64,000 nucleotides of DNA from Acidithiobacillus ferridurans. Lineage in GTDB: Bacteria; Pseudomonadota; Gammaproteobacteria; Acidithiobacillales; Acidithiobacillaceae. The notes under the pieces are model-generated. The model saw only the letters and a program-made list of their open reading frames with translations, made no database searches and was not told where the DNA came from. The translations under genes and the position numbers were made by a program. Shown piece by piece: positions 31,429 through 39,108 of the stretch. The first letter of the stretch is position 1; each line of letters starts with the position of its first letter. Where the stretch lies: positions 682,001-746,000 of the forward strand of contig NZ_AP018795.1 in assembly GCF_003966655.1 (NCBI RefSeq), read 5' to 3'.

Positions 31429-31854
31429 CACCCAGGCTTTGGCTTGGGACCATGTGCAGAAGCTCAAGGCCGAAGTAAGCAATGCGTCCTGCGATGTACG
31501 TTAGAATTACCGATTTGACCAATGATCTGCGCGTTGTTTTGTCCGTCTGAAACCACCGTGGTGATTGCCACGCCACCAGCACGACAGGCACTGTAAATGC
31601 AGCTTCAAACCAAGGATCTGAAATCGTACCCACCGTCACACACATCAAAGCCAATGGAAGCGCTCAGCTAGGGCGATCGCTCAAGTAACAAATGAGGCCA
31701 ATTATGCCAAGCAACCCAAATACGCATACGCTATTATGTGTTACTGGATACGCAAGGATGCCAGGCTGTCCTATGGCCATAGGACTAGCCGTATGTATGA
31801 TTCAGGAGTTGAGCCAGATATTAACGGCTGGATGCACTGGCAAAGGATGATTCT
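31429..31854. other. No clear gene; minus-strand membrane-protein-like fragment
   Basis: On the minus strand from about 31645 to 31430 a frame reads with two hydrophobic stretches (FEAAFTVPVVLVAWQSPRWF and SVILTYIAGRIAYFGLELLH) and then runs into the antisense of the DUF262 fragment. This may be the 5' part of a small membrane-protein gene cut at the same junction. No family recognised. The remainder looks non-coding. Confidence 0.3.
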
Positions 31855-32043
31855 ATGCCTAAAATCTCATCAATAGAGCACAGGGCCTCAAATAAGATAC
31901 GCGGAATGCTGCGCCTTGGGCTGCGTGCAATGGTTGCTTGTGGCACAGCAATCCTAATCAGCGGCTGCTTGCCGTTGATGGCGGCAAGTGCTGCAGGTAG
32001 TGTGGCCTACTATAACATGCCGCATTCTGCCAAGGGCCAATAG
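31855..32043 (+). CDS. Small lipoprotein
   Basis: 62 residues; basic N-region, hydrophobic stretch MVACGTAILISGC with a lipobox LISGC (Cys about residue 38), then a short Ala/Ser-rich tail. AAGGA precedes the ATG by seven bases. First of a run of small envelope proteins. Confidence 0.6.
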   Translation: MPKISSIEHRASNKIRGMLRLGLRAMVACGTAILISGCLPLMAASAAGSVAYYNMPHSAKGQ

Positions 32044-32426
32044 CGCAACAGACGGTCTATCGGGCTGAACATTAACATGGCTGTTGGCTGCATAACCCGC
32101 CTACATAACATGCATGGCCAGCTTACTACATGACGTTATTGTTGCGATACCCTATTGCCAGCATAAAGGAGCCAAATTGTCATGGAATCAAGCCGGTCGT
32201 TCTCATCCCCTGATGATTCTGCAGACTGGCACAACGGCGACAACACAAGCCCTACCAAATCAGCGAGATGAGATGGAGCAACGTACAAATGTAGTCAACT
32301 GACTACAGCAGAGATGTGCCGATCAGGGTTAATACCCACTGGAAGCCCGTAAAGAGCCAGAAGTCCTGCCGGGAATGTTTTTTGCTTGTGTACTTTTGGC
32401 CTTGGATTTTCGATGGGAGCATTGCC
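32044..32426. other. Intergenic, nothing recognised
   Basis: 383 bases between two small envelope genes. A 62-codon plus frame at 32114 lacks a ribosome-binding site or domain. Probably promoter and untranslated DNA for the following gene. Confidence 0.35.
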
Positions 32427-32738
32427 ATGAAGCCGTTCCTCCATGCTTCACAGGTGCGACGAAAACCGATGCTATTGGCGGTTGCCGTTATTCTCGTGCT
32501 TTCGCCAGTTGCTGGAATCACCTCGGCGCTTGCCGATAACCTTTCCCTGGGTTTGGCAATTCCAGGGCTCAGTGTTTCATTGGGAGGGGCACCTGTTTAT
32601 TATCCTGTTCCCCCAGCGGCTTATGTTCCACCCCCACAACCCGTGTATTACTATGCAGCCCCGCCACCGCCGCCGGGATTTCCGCCCGTCTACTACGCGG
32701 TTCCCACGCCTGTGGCGGGCTATGTATCCGCTCCCTGA
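32427..32738 (+). CDS. Secreted Pro/Tyr-rich protein
   Basis: 103 residues. Signal peptide (PMLLAVAVILVLSPVAGIT, cleavage near ALA-D), a short hydrophobic region, and a tail dominated by PPPxYYxxP repeats such as APVYYPVPPAAYVPPP and PVYYYAAPPPPP. The start is the ATG with GGGAG eight bases upstream; 37 upstream in-frame codons lack a signal-like sequence. Function unknown; Tyr/Pro-rich tails occur in cell-surface proteins that cross-link or bind minerals. Confidence 0.65.
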   Translation: MKPFLHASQVRRKPMLLAVAVILVLSPVAGITSALADNLSLGLAIPGLSVSLGGAPVYYPVPPAAYVPPPQPVYYYAAPPPPPGFPPVYYAVPTPVAGYVSAP

Positions 32739-32768
32739 TAGTGACGCCGGATTTCGTAGGAAGACAGA

Positions 32769-33194
32769 ATGCAAGGGATACAGTATTTTTGGCTAATTGC
32801 GGTCACTTTACTATTGAACGGCTGTGCCTCAACCATGGTCGCTCCGTCCCCGATACCGGCACAGACATCCATTACCCATCAGCCAATGCCATCATTGTCC
32901 CAACCTCCCACCTCGGTCTTGCCACTTCCCACGGGTCCGATCCAGAAACCCTTGGGATTACAGCGCGATTGCCAGCGGTACCAGGTGCAGGCTCATCGAT
33001 TGCAACAAAAACTGACAAAACGGCCACACTCTGGTCTTTTGATGGATGACTTTGACCAAATCCAGGCGGTAGTGAAACCGCTATGCGCTGCACCAGGTTC
33101 TGGAACGCCATATCCTGTTGCCCAACAAGAAATTCGCCGGGCAATGCGGGACGTGGAACAGCTATCCAGATCCGCTTCTTCATCCACACCCTAA
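32769..33194 (+). CDS. Hypothetical lipoprotein
   Basis: 141 residues with lipobox LLNGC (Cys about 19), a Pro/Ser/Thr-rich linker of about 45 residues and a C-terminal helical part with three further cysteines. No family recognised. It lies 30 bases after the Pro/Tyr-rich gene and 14 bases before the glycine-zipper gene, so the three probably form one transcript ending at the terminator at 33480. Confidence 0.6.
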   Translation: MQGIQYFWLIAVTLLLNGCASTMVAPSPIPAQTSITHQPMPSLSQPPTSVLPLPTGPIQKPLGLQRDCQRYQVQAHRLQQKLTKRPHSGLLMDDFDQIQAVVKPLCAAPGSGTPYPVAQQEIRRAMRDVEQLSRSASSSTP

Positions 33195-33208
33195 GGAGAA
33201 ATATCCGC

Positions 33209-33457
33209 ATGTTATCCACGTTCAATTTTAAATATGGCCAGCATAAGTACCGGACAAAGGCCCTGCTGATTGGTATTGGCCTGATCGCTTTGGGCGGTTG
33301 TGCCAATATGAGCCCCACCGGGCAACGCGCACTGAGTGGGGGTGCCATTGGTGCTGCTGGCGGTGCGGTGCTCGGTGCCGTCGCTGGCGGCAGTCCGGCA
33401 GTAGGAGCCGCTGTAGGTGGTGCGGCGGGAGCGGCGACGGGTGCTTTGATGCACTGA
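33209..33457 (+). CDS. Glycine-zipper lipoprotein
   Basis: 82 residues. Signal KALLIGIGLIALGGC with lipobox (Cys about residue 31), then the glycine-zipper motif: ALSGGAIGAAGGAVLGAVAG and AVGAAVGGAAGAATGA, as in the SlyB/YMGG-like outer-membrane lipoproteins. Such helices pack in or across membranes. AAGGAG lies nine bases before the ATG. Confidence 0.75.
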   Translation: MLSTFNFKYGQHKYRTKALLIGIGLIALGGCANMSPTGQRALSGGAIGAAGGAVLGAVAGGSPAVGAAVGGAAGAATGALMH

Positions 33458-33479
33458 AAGCACCCTTCAATGATGTGGA

Positions 33480-33517
33480 ACACGCCCCATTTTCAGCAAC
33501 AAATGGGGCGTGTTTTT
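33480..33517 (+). terminator. Strong intrinsic terminator
   Basis: Perfect 11-bp stem ACACGCCCCAT/ATGGGGCGTGT with a 12-base loop, followed by a T-run. Ends the 32427-33457 transcript; the reverse orientation lacks a comparable T-run. Confidence 0.85.
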
Positions 33518-33578
33518 GCGTAACCAGTTCACAGCAGAGCGATTGGCCTGTAGCTTTTGAACCCTCTTGCGGAACCTC

Positions 33579-33827
33579 TCATGGAGGGGGCGGTGGTGGG
33601 GGCGGACCGGGTTGCTGGTAATAACCACCGGGACCCGCTGGCCCTCCAGGCGGCGGTGGGGGTGGCGGCGGTGGTGCGGGTTGCGCATAATAACCGCCAG
33701 GTCCCGGAGGTGGGCCAGGGGGGTAGGCATAACATCCTGCCAACGCCGCCAAAACACCCAAGGCCGCGATACGTAATGCGTGATGCCACACTTTACGGCC
33801 TGTCAGGTACTGAATTTCATGCAACAT
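33579..33827 (-). CDS. Poly-proline lipoprotein
   Basis: About 82 residues. Signal HALRIAALGVLAALAGC with lipobox LAGC, then YAYPPGPPPGPGGYYAQP and two runs of seven to nine consecutive prolines separated by GGPAGPGGYYQQP. AGGAG six bases before the ATG decides the start. The unbroken prolines should require EF-P for translation. The complementary (plus) strand has G-runs with quadruplex potential. Transcribed toward the 33480 terminator region. Confidence 0.65.
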   Translation of the reverse strand: MLHEIQYLTGRKVWHHALRIAALGVLAALAGCYAYPPGPPPGPGGYYAQPAPPPPPPPPPGGPAGPGGYYQQPGPPPPPPPP

Positions 33828-33878
33828 GAGGTTCTCCTTTAAGGGGATCACTTAATCTTCATCGCCTGAATAAGTGAA

Positions 33879-34175
33879 TCACGGATTTCGGTACAGCAAG
33901 TGGTCATACCTCCTTTCCGCTTTGCGGTCCTGTTTTTCCGACTTGCGCAGCGCCTTCCAGTAACGATGATCGGCTTTGCGATCCCGTTTGACCAGTCGCC
34001 GCTGACTTAAAGCATAGACGGCACCTGTAGTGGTTCCAATATCAAAAGAAATACAATGGGTTCGTTTTGCCTTGTCGGAATCCGATGAGATGATGCCATG
34101 ATAGGTTGTCGCCAAAGCGCAACAGACGCGCTTGAGAACTGGCCTGCTAGCACCGAGATCCCGTGAAACCCGCAA
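33879..34175 (-). CDS. Hypothetical basic protein with internal repeat
   Basis: Up to 98 residues; the start is uncertain. The C-terminal third carries a duplicated motif: KRDRKADHRYWKAL and KQDRKAERRYDHLL. No family recognised and no ribosome-binding site at the first methionine. It may be co-transcribed with the poly-proline lipoprotein 51 bases downstream. The gap up to 34400 has no other gene. Confidence 0.4.
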   Translation of the reverse strand: MRVSRDLGASRPVLKRVCCALATTYHGIISSDSDKAKRTHCISFDIGTTTGAVYALSQRRLVKRDRKADHRYWKALRKSEKQDRKAERRYDHLLYRNP

Positions 34176-34328
34176 AGCGATTTCATGAACGGACGGAGCA
34201 GGACACTGATTTCATCCAGAAATTCAGCCTGCCGGAACCTTTGGCATAAATTCTGCTGTCTAAAGCTCTGGGCTTGTCAGTGAGATTTCTCATGCTTTCT
34301 GTCATAACCCGAATGGCGGTCTGATTGC

Positions 34329-34355
34329 ACGGTATGACTTTAAAAGGCATACCGT
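34329..34355. promoter_or_regulatory. Inverted repeat upstream of barrel gene
   Basis: Perfect 8-bp arms ACGGTATG and CATACCGT around an 11-base spacer, 45 bases upstream of the beta-barrel ATG. Could be an operator or a 5' UTR hairpin; not a typical terminator because no T-run follows. Confidence 0.45.
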
Positions 34356-34400
34356 CAAACTCAGTCTATTTTTTAAACTAAACAAGGCAGGAGTATTCCG

Positions 34401-35072
34401 ATGATTCAGAAAAAAATATGGTTAACCGCGTTGACTCTCGCAATCACTTTACCGATAGGTGCCGAAGCATCTGTATATGGCGTCATGAATCAAGTCGGTG
34501 TTTCCGGCAATGTGCAAGGGGCTACCAATCAGTATGGCAATACCACCGGCGGACTGGGTCTGCGTGCCAGCCTTTACAATGGTGGATTGTTTGGTACAGC
34601 TAAGTACCGCCACGAGTTCGGGGCCACCTATCAGGGATATACCGGGGGCAATACCAATACGGTTGGACTCAAATTCGGCTATCTCTTCCATGCCAGCAAC
34701 ATCCTGGCTGTCGGACCTTATGTGGGGTACGAGTATAACCGTTTTGCACAGTCCAACAGCTATTATGACTACCACTCCTCGCTGAGCACCAATGATCTGG
34801 GTGGGGGTCTATATGCAGCAACTGCATTGCCGGGTATCAATTTTACCGGATACATCGGGTACCTTGGTGGTATCTCTGAAACCCAGCATGTTTCTGGATT
34901 TGCACCGGATACTTTCAACAGCACATCGGACCTACTGCAAATGGGAGTAAACGCATATTATCCGTTGATGGCAAACGTATCCCTCTATGTCGGATTGCAC
35001 GATGATGACTTTACGCAGCGAGGCGCTCCCAACATACTTCGGGGGGATGTGGGCTTAGGTATGCAATTTTAA
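34401..35072 (+). CDS. Outer-membrane beta-barrel protein
   Basis: 223 residues. Signal peptide (WLTALTLAITLPIGAEASVY), then about eight predicted strands with alternating aromatics (AKYRHEFGATYQGY, AVGPYVGYEYNRFAQ, GVNAYYPLMANVSLYVG) and the C-terminal beta-signal GDVGLGMQF ending in phenylalanine. Small-barrel size suggests an 8-stranded OmpA/OmpW-type fold; function unknown. AGGAG is seven bases upstream of the ATG. It sits in the middle of the Pro/Tyr-rich envelope cluster. Confidence 0.75.
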   Translation: MIQKKIWLTALTLAITLPIGAEASVYGVMNQVGVSGNVQGATNQYGNTTGGLGLRASLYNGGLFGTAKYRHEFGATYQGYTGGNTNTVGLKFGYLFHASNILAVGPYVGYEYNRFAQSNSYYDYHSSLSTNDLGGGLYAATALPGINFTGYIGYLGGISETQHVSGFAPDTFNSTSDLLQMGVNAYYPLMANVSLYVGLHDDDFTQRGAPNILRGDVGLGMQF

Positions 35073-35107
35073 GTATCCGCTGACGACATCATCAAATTCA
35101 TACGTGA

Positions 35108-35140
35108 CACTCAGGGTGGGCTCCACTCTGAGTGTGTTTC
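35108..35140 (+). terminator. Terminator after barrel gene
   Basis: 12-bp stem CACTCAGGGTGG/CCACTCTGAGTG with one G-T pair and a 3-base loop, followed by TGTTTC. The T-run is short, so termination may be partial. Confidence 0.65.
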
Positions 35141-35323
35141 AGCCGCACGGCAAGGGACCAATGAGGGTTCTTGTCAGCGCCTACCGAAAAGTAGTGGCAG
35201 AACCTGGCTGGAACCTGTTACAGAAGGCGACTAGACTAAAAGCATATTCTCCCAATCAGGGAAGGGTTAATCGCTTTTCTGTTGCCGATGTTGATGATGA
35301 AGGGCCACGTAAAGGAGAATGCC

Positions 35324-35527
35324 ATGCAGATTAAAACTACTACAAAACTCCTTCTGTTTGCCTTGGGTGCCATGATTTTATTCGGGCGTATGATGTTTCC
35401 TCACAGGGGATATGGCCATTCTGGTTATTATTCCCAGGGGGGCCAGCAAGCATATGGTTATCAGGGCAACCGCCCGCCACCACCGGCCTATGGGTCGGAT
35501 CCTGGTAATTACGGGTATGGCAATTAA
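35324..35527 (+). CDS. Small secreted Gly/Tyr/Pro-rich protein
   Basis: 67 residues: an N-terminal membrane/signal segment (KLLLFALGAMILFG) and a tail of GYGHSGYYSQGGQQAYGYQ followed by RPPPPAYGSD and GNYGYGN. AAAGGAG seven bases before the ATG sets the start. Low-complexity Tyr/Gly composition resembles structural or adhesive proteins. 62 bases before the next member of the cluster. Confidence 0.6.
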   Translation: MQIKTTTKLLLFALGAMILFGRMMFPHRGYGHSGYYSQGGQQAYGYQGNRPPPPAYGSDPGNYGYGN

Positions 35528-35589
35528 CCGCCAGGGTCATAAAACGGATCCGCGGCCCTGTAGTATACTAAATAACCAAGGAGGTTAAA

Positions 35590-36405
35590 ATGTCTCGTAA
35601 AGCTATTTTACTCCGCATCTCTCTCGCGCTTGCGGGAGCGGGTTTGTTGTCCAGTTTTGTACCGGCTACGGCCTTTCCCTTTGATATCAGCGTATTGTTG
35701 GGAGATATGGGTATCAACATCGGTAATGCTGGATGGCCCCAGCAGTATGCTTACTGGCAGCCGCCCTATGGGTACACCAGTTATTACAGCCAACCGCTCT
35801 ATGCACAATACATGATGTGGTACTACTATCCGCAATCTTATTATCAGTATTATCCAGCGCCTCCGCCGCCTCTACCTGCGGGTGCGCCTCCGCCTCCGCC
35901 ACCGCCTCCAGGCGCACCACCACTGCCACCGCCGGGAAATTTTTTCCATTACCTGGGCATGCGGCAGCCACCTCCGCCCCCGCCCGGAGCGAGGCTAACC
36001 CGTCCACCGGGTCCACCAGGAGCCAATCGATTTTATCCTGGTGGGCCTGGATTCAGCCCGCAACATGGACCGCAAACCGGTAGGCCAGGACCCATAGGGC
36101 CGCAGTTCCAGCATGGACCGGCGGGAGGGCCACCGCAGGGGCCACAATATCGTCCGGGAGGACGGCCACAAGAGGGGGGGCTAGGAAGGCCGGGAGGTCC
36201 GGGACCTCAACCAGGCAGACCAGGATTTGGCCCACAACTAGGACTACAACCCGGTAGGCCAGGACCCGGGGGTCCGCAGTTCCAGCATGGACCGGCAGGA
36301 GGGCCACCGCAGGGTGGCCCAGGCAGACTCGGAGGTCCGGATCCCCAACAGCGTCCACAAGGCCCTATGGGTGGACCGCCACGTGGAGGTCCAGGCGTTC
36401 CTTAA
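35590..36405 (+). CDS. Secreted Pro/Gly-rich protein with tandem repeats
   Basis: 271 residues. Signal peptide ends near PATAFP; residues 45-95 are Tyr/Gln-rich (PQQYAYWQPPYGYTSYYSQP), then a poly-proline stretch, then about 140 residues of collagen-like GRPGPxGPQ sequence (QFQHGPAGGPPQG occurs twice). GGAGG is six bases before the ATG. A hairpin CGAGCCGC/GCGGCTCG at 36422-36446 follows. No family; likely extracytoplasmic and disordered. Confidence 0.65.
   Translation: MSRKAILLRISLALAGAGLLSSFVPATAFPFDISVLLGDMGINIGNAGWPQQYAYWQPPYGYTSYYSQPLYAQYMMWYYYPQSYYQYYPAPPPPLPAGAPPPPPPPPGAPPLPPPGNFFHYLGMRQPPPPPPGARLTRPPGPPGANRFYPGGPGFSPQHGPQTGRPGPIGPQFQHGPAGGPPQGPQYRPGGRPQEGGLGRPGGPGPQPGRPGFGPQLGLQPGRPGPGGPQFQHGPAGGPPQGGPGRLGGPDPQQRPQGPMGGPPRGGPGVP
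36077..36140 (+). repeat. 64-base direct repeat, copy 1
   Basis: Matches 36251-36314 with about six differences, 174 bases apart, within the Pro/Gly-rich gene; encodes GRPGP.GPQFQHGPAGGPPQ. Shows recent internal duplication. Confidence 0.85.
36251..36314 (+). repeat. 64-base direct repeat, copy 2
   Basis: Second copy of the repeat at 36077-36140; begins CCGGTAGGCCAGGACCC and ends GGGCCACCGCAGGG. Confidence 0.85.
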
Positions 36406-36421
36406 AATGCGTAAAACGAAA

Positions 36422-36446
36422 CGAGCCGCTTATATGGGGCGGCTCG
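36422..36446 (+). terminator. Hairpin after the Pro/Gly-rich gene
   Basis: Perfect 8-bp GC-rich stem (CGAGCCGC/GCGGCTCG) 16 bases after the stop; followed by CTCTTGGG rather than a T-run, so a stabilising 3' hairpin or weak terminator. Confidence 0.5.
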
Positions 36447-36548
36447 CTCTTGGGTCTTTGCGGAACGTCTTTGCGTCTATGCTATGGCTCTGAGCGATTC
36501 AGTGAAGAGCTTTACTTTGCGGGTGGAAAGAATTTTTCCGCCCGGAGT

Positions 36549-36827
36549 ATGGCCGCCGTCAACGACTGCATTGCCGGGAAGATTGGCAAGCGTTTTGACC
36601 TGGATATGACGGTCCGGGAACCCAGTGGAGAGGGGTTTCGTGCACAGATGGAGCGATTACTGCCGCAAACACAACATGACAAGGTGTTTGGTAAGGCTGG
36701 GTATGAGAAATATTTCGAGAATACTGTCAGTGGATTGCTATACAGTCTGCAGAAGGAGCTGGAATTTGATGCTCAAAAAATCCCGCGGGTGCCGTTAGGG
36801 AAGAAAAAATGTGGTCCGGAGTTGTGA
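36549..36827 (+). CDS. Hypothetical protein, start uncertain
   Basis: About 92 residues from the ATG of AAVNDCIAGKIGKRFDLDMT; the frame is open from 36450 (TTG). Charged, soluble, with KAGYEKYFENTVSGLLYSLQ near the end; no domain recognised. It may be the C-terminal remnant of a larger gene. No close ribosome-binding site. Confidence 0.4.
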   Translation: MAAVNDCIAGKIGKRFDLDMTVREPSGEGFRAQMERLLPQTQHDKVFGKAGYEKYFENTVSGLLYSLQKELEFDAQKIPRVPLGKKKCGPEL

Positions 36828-36930
36828 CACTATTAGCCTGTTTTAGGGGTTGAGAGTGGCGATTATTACGAGAGCACGCGTGGTAAGATCATCAAAGCAT
36901 CCGGAATCAACCGGCTAAAAGAAGTTTCCC

Positions 36931-37310
36931 GTGCGCAAGATCGTGGCAACCGTTGGTTTTGCTATCCTCGCCTTGCCTACCTGCGCGGCGGCGCACGGCG
37001 TAAACCCCATCCCGCGCGCGCAGATCCGCCTCACTACGACAGCTGGCTACCGTGTGCCTGACACCGAACTGCGCGCCAGCCTTTCGGCGCGGCCCAGCGG
37101 ATCCGGTCCTCGACGCTTGCCGCCCATGTCAACCGGACGGTGGCATGGGCGGACGCACGGGTTTCGTCGGTACACCGTTTGCAACGGCACGCCGACGGAT
37201 ATGCGGCCGTGCGCACGGAGAACAAAACGGCCCCATGACCCGATAAGGCTGTACCACGATCACCCGATCTATACCTCCCAATCGAAGATTAACTGCGCTG
37301 GAGAGTACGA
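36931..37310 (+). other. Undetermined: signal-peptide-like start with conflicting frames
   Basis: A GTG-initiated frame begins RKIVATVGFAILALPTCAAA, a convincing signal peptide, but continues as Arg/Pro-rich unlikely sequence; a second frame between about 37070 and 37225 reads TLAAHVNRTVAWADARVSSV, which looks more natural. A frameshift within a small exported or plasmid-derived gene is plausible. No function can be given. Confidence 0.3.
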
Positions 37311-37948
37311 TGCCCGTCCCCGCCCCACTCCATTCCGGGAACAACACCGAAAAGAAAGATCCCCGTCTTGAGCTTGCCGATAGGCTGATTGAACAGATCG
37401 AGGCAGGAACCGCCTCCTGGCAAAGGCCCTGGGAAGCCGGCGATGTGTTGGCCCCGGTCAATGCAGTCACAGGCAAGCCTTACAGCGGGGTGAACTACCA
37501 AAATCTCATGATGTTCTCTCCGGATACGTCCGATCCACGTTGGTGTACCTACAAGCAGGCCCAGGAGCAGGGCTGGCAGGTGCGCAAGGGTGAGCATGGG
37601 ATCCCCATCGAAAAGTGGTCGCGTTACGAGCACAAGCGCACGGAAGAGGAAATGGGCAGACTCCGGGAACAGGGAGCAGCGGACCCTGAGCCCACAGAAA
37701 TGCGTCTTGGCGTGCGCTACTACAAGGTGTTTCACGCCTCACAGATCGACGGCATCCCGCCGCTGGAGAGGTCCCCACGTCCCGAGATCCAGGGAACTCC
37801 CGATGATCGCCTGCGGAAGCTGGCCGGGCGTTTTATCGTCCGTCGGAAGACCGGGTGCAGATGCCTCTCGTGGAATCTTTCGAGCAGGCTGTGGGTCAGG
37901 ACACTACCCTCCTGCACGAAGTCTGGAAGTAGTTCTATTCGTGGTTGA
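37310..37948 (+). pseudogene. ardC: ArdC-type antirestriction protein, N-terminal domain only
   Basis: The first ~150 residues match the ssDNA-binding N-terminal domain of ArdC-like plasmid antirestriction proteins: ELADRLIEQIEAGTASWQRP, WEAGDVLAPVNAVTGKPYSG, DPRWCTYKQAQEQGWQVRKG and the closing YYKVFHASQIDGIPPL. Full proteins are about 300 residues with a zincin metallopeptidase domain (HExxH); here the tail after residue ~165 is unrelated and no HExxH occurs. It marks former plasmid or ICE DNA. Confidence 0.75.
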
Positions 37949-37964
37949 AATTTCTTGAATGTGC

Positions 37965-38261
37965 TCACTGAAACTTCCTGGTCGGCAACGTGGGTATATC
38001 GTCTTCGCTCTCCGCTAGGCCCAGCCGGTAATGCCAGAAATTCCACATGCGCGGCGTGAACCATCCCGCTTCGGCATTCTTCAGGGCATCGACCAGTTTT
38101 TCTGGCCCAAAGGTGGTTTCCAGTCGGCGGGCATCTTCCCAGTCGCCTAAATTCATAACCTGAGCGATCAGGCGACGTTCATATTGGAGTGCATCGTCAG
38201 GCGTCTTCCACCAGATATACTTGGTGAAGTCGCGTAATGCCTGTTGTTGTGCATTCACCAC
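37965..38261 (-). CDS. Conserved-looking hypothetical protein
   Basis: 98 residues, aromatic-rich: RDFTKYIWWKTPDDALQYER, VMNLGDWEDARRLETTFG, and GWFTPRMWNFWHYRLGLA ending PTLPTRKF. The pattern resembles short proteins often found beside AbiEii nucleotidyltransferases (DUF6922-like), but no AbiEii gene is next to it. Orphan partner or stand-alone gene. Its stop nearly abuts the ArdC fragment on the other strand. Confidence 0.55.
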   Translation of the reverse strand: MVNAQQQALRDFTKYIWWKTPDDALQYERRLIAQVMNLGDWEDARRLETTFGPEKLVDALKNAEAGWFTPRMWNFWHYRLGLAESEDDIPTLPTRKFQ

Positions 38262-38444
38262 AACATCCCTCCACCAGTCGCCAACCCAAAAGTATTATAC
38301 TATCTTCCTTTCGCGCAGCAGAGGGTCACTGGGCCTTGGTGGCTATGGCGGGCACGTCTTTATCCTATAATTTCAGGGTGAAAAAGGGGCCGCGGTAAGG
38401 CCATGGGCCAGCGCAGAGCCCAGCAGATTGGGGAGAATAAATTC

Positions 38445-39068
38445 ATGCCTGGCCGGTACGTGATCGCGGGTATCCTTCTGGCGGCGGGCGCCAGCCGTCG
38501 CTTCGGCTCCCCCAAACTGCTTCAACCCCTTGCCGGCGGGACGCCCATGGCCCTCGCCTCCGCCCGTGCGCTGATGGGGAGCGTGGATCGGGTGATTGCG
38601 GTGATCCGTCCCGAGGACAAGGCATTGGCCCGGCTCTTCGCGGATCATGGCGTCCCCGTATTGCCCTGTCCGGAATCGTCGCAGGGCATGGGGCGTAGTA
38701 TTGCGTGCGGGGTGCGGGCGAGCGCGGAGGCGGACGCGTGGATCATCGCGCTGGCGGATATGCCCTTTATTCAGAAGGGCACCATCCAAGGGGTGGCGGA
38801 GTTACTGCGGAACGGTGCGGTCTTGGCCGCTCCCCTTTATGGGGGCAGGCGAGGGCATCCCGTCGGTTTTTCCCGGTCCTTTGGAATTGCCCTATGCGGA
38901 CTGAAGGGAGATGAAGGGGCGCGGAGCATCGTGGCGCGGCATCTCGACGAGTTACGCCTATACCCGTGCGCGAACCCCGGCGTACATAGGGATATCGATA
39001 CCCCGAAAGACCTAGCTTTCTGCGAATCTGCGGGCATGGGCCGAGGCACAGCGGAACCGGCTCCATGA
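38445..39068 (+). CDS. mocA: Molybdenum cofactor cytidylyltransferase MocA
   Basis: Transfers CMP to Mo-molybdopterin to give MCD, the cofactor form of xanthine-oxidase-type enzymes. The 207-residue protein has the nucleotide-binding loop GILLAAGASRRFGSPKLLQP, ALADMPFI, and the closing HRDIDTPKDL typical of the family. GGGGAG nine bases before the ATG sets the start. It converges on the adjacent molybdenum hydroxylase genes and very likely serves them. Confidence 0.88.
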   Translation: MPGRYVIAGILLAAGASRRFGSPKLLQPLAGGTPMALASARALMGSVDRVIAVIRPEDKALARLFADHGVPVLPCPESSQGMGRSIACGVRASAEADAWIIALADMPFIQKGTIQGVAELLRNGAVLAAPLYGGRRGHPVGFSRSFGIALCGLKGDEGARSIVARHLDELRLYPCANPGVHRDIDTPKDLAFCESAGMGRGTAEPAP

Positions 39069-39108
39069 CAAAGTGAACTTGCCCGTTGATGGATCACTCT
39101 TTTCTAGG

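Noticed and set aside
36077-36314. Repeats considered as CRISPR or mobile-element ends
   Set aside because: Two copies only, in frame within a Pro/Gly-rich coding sequence.
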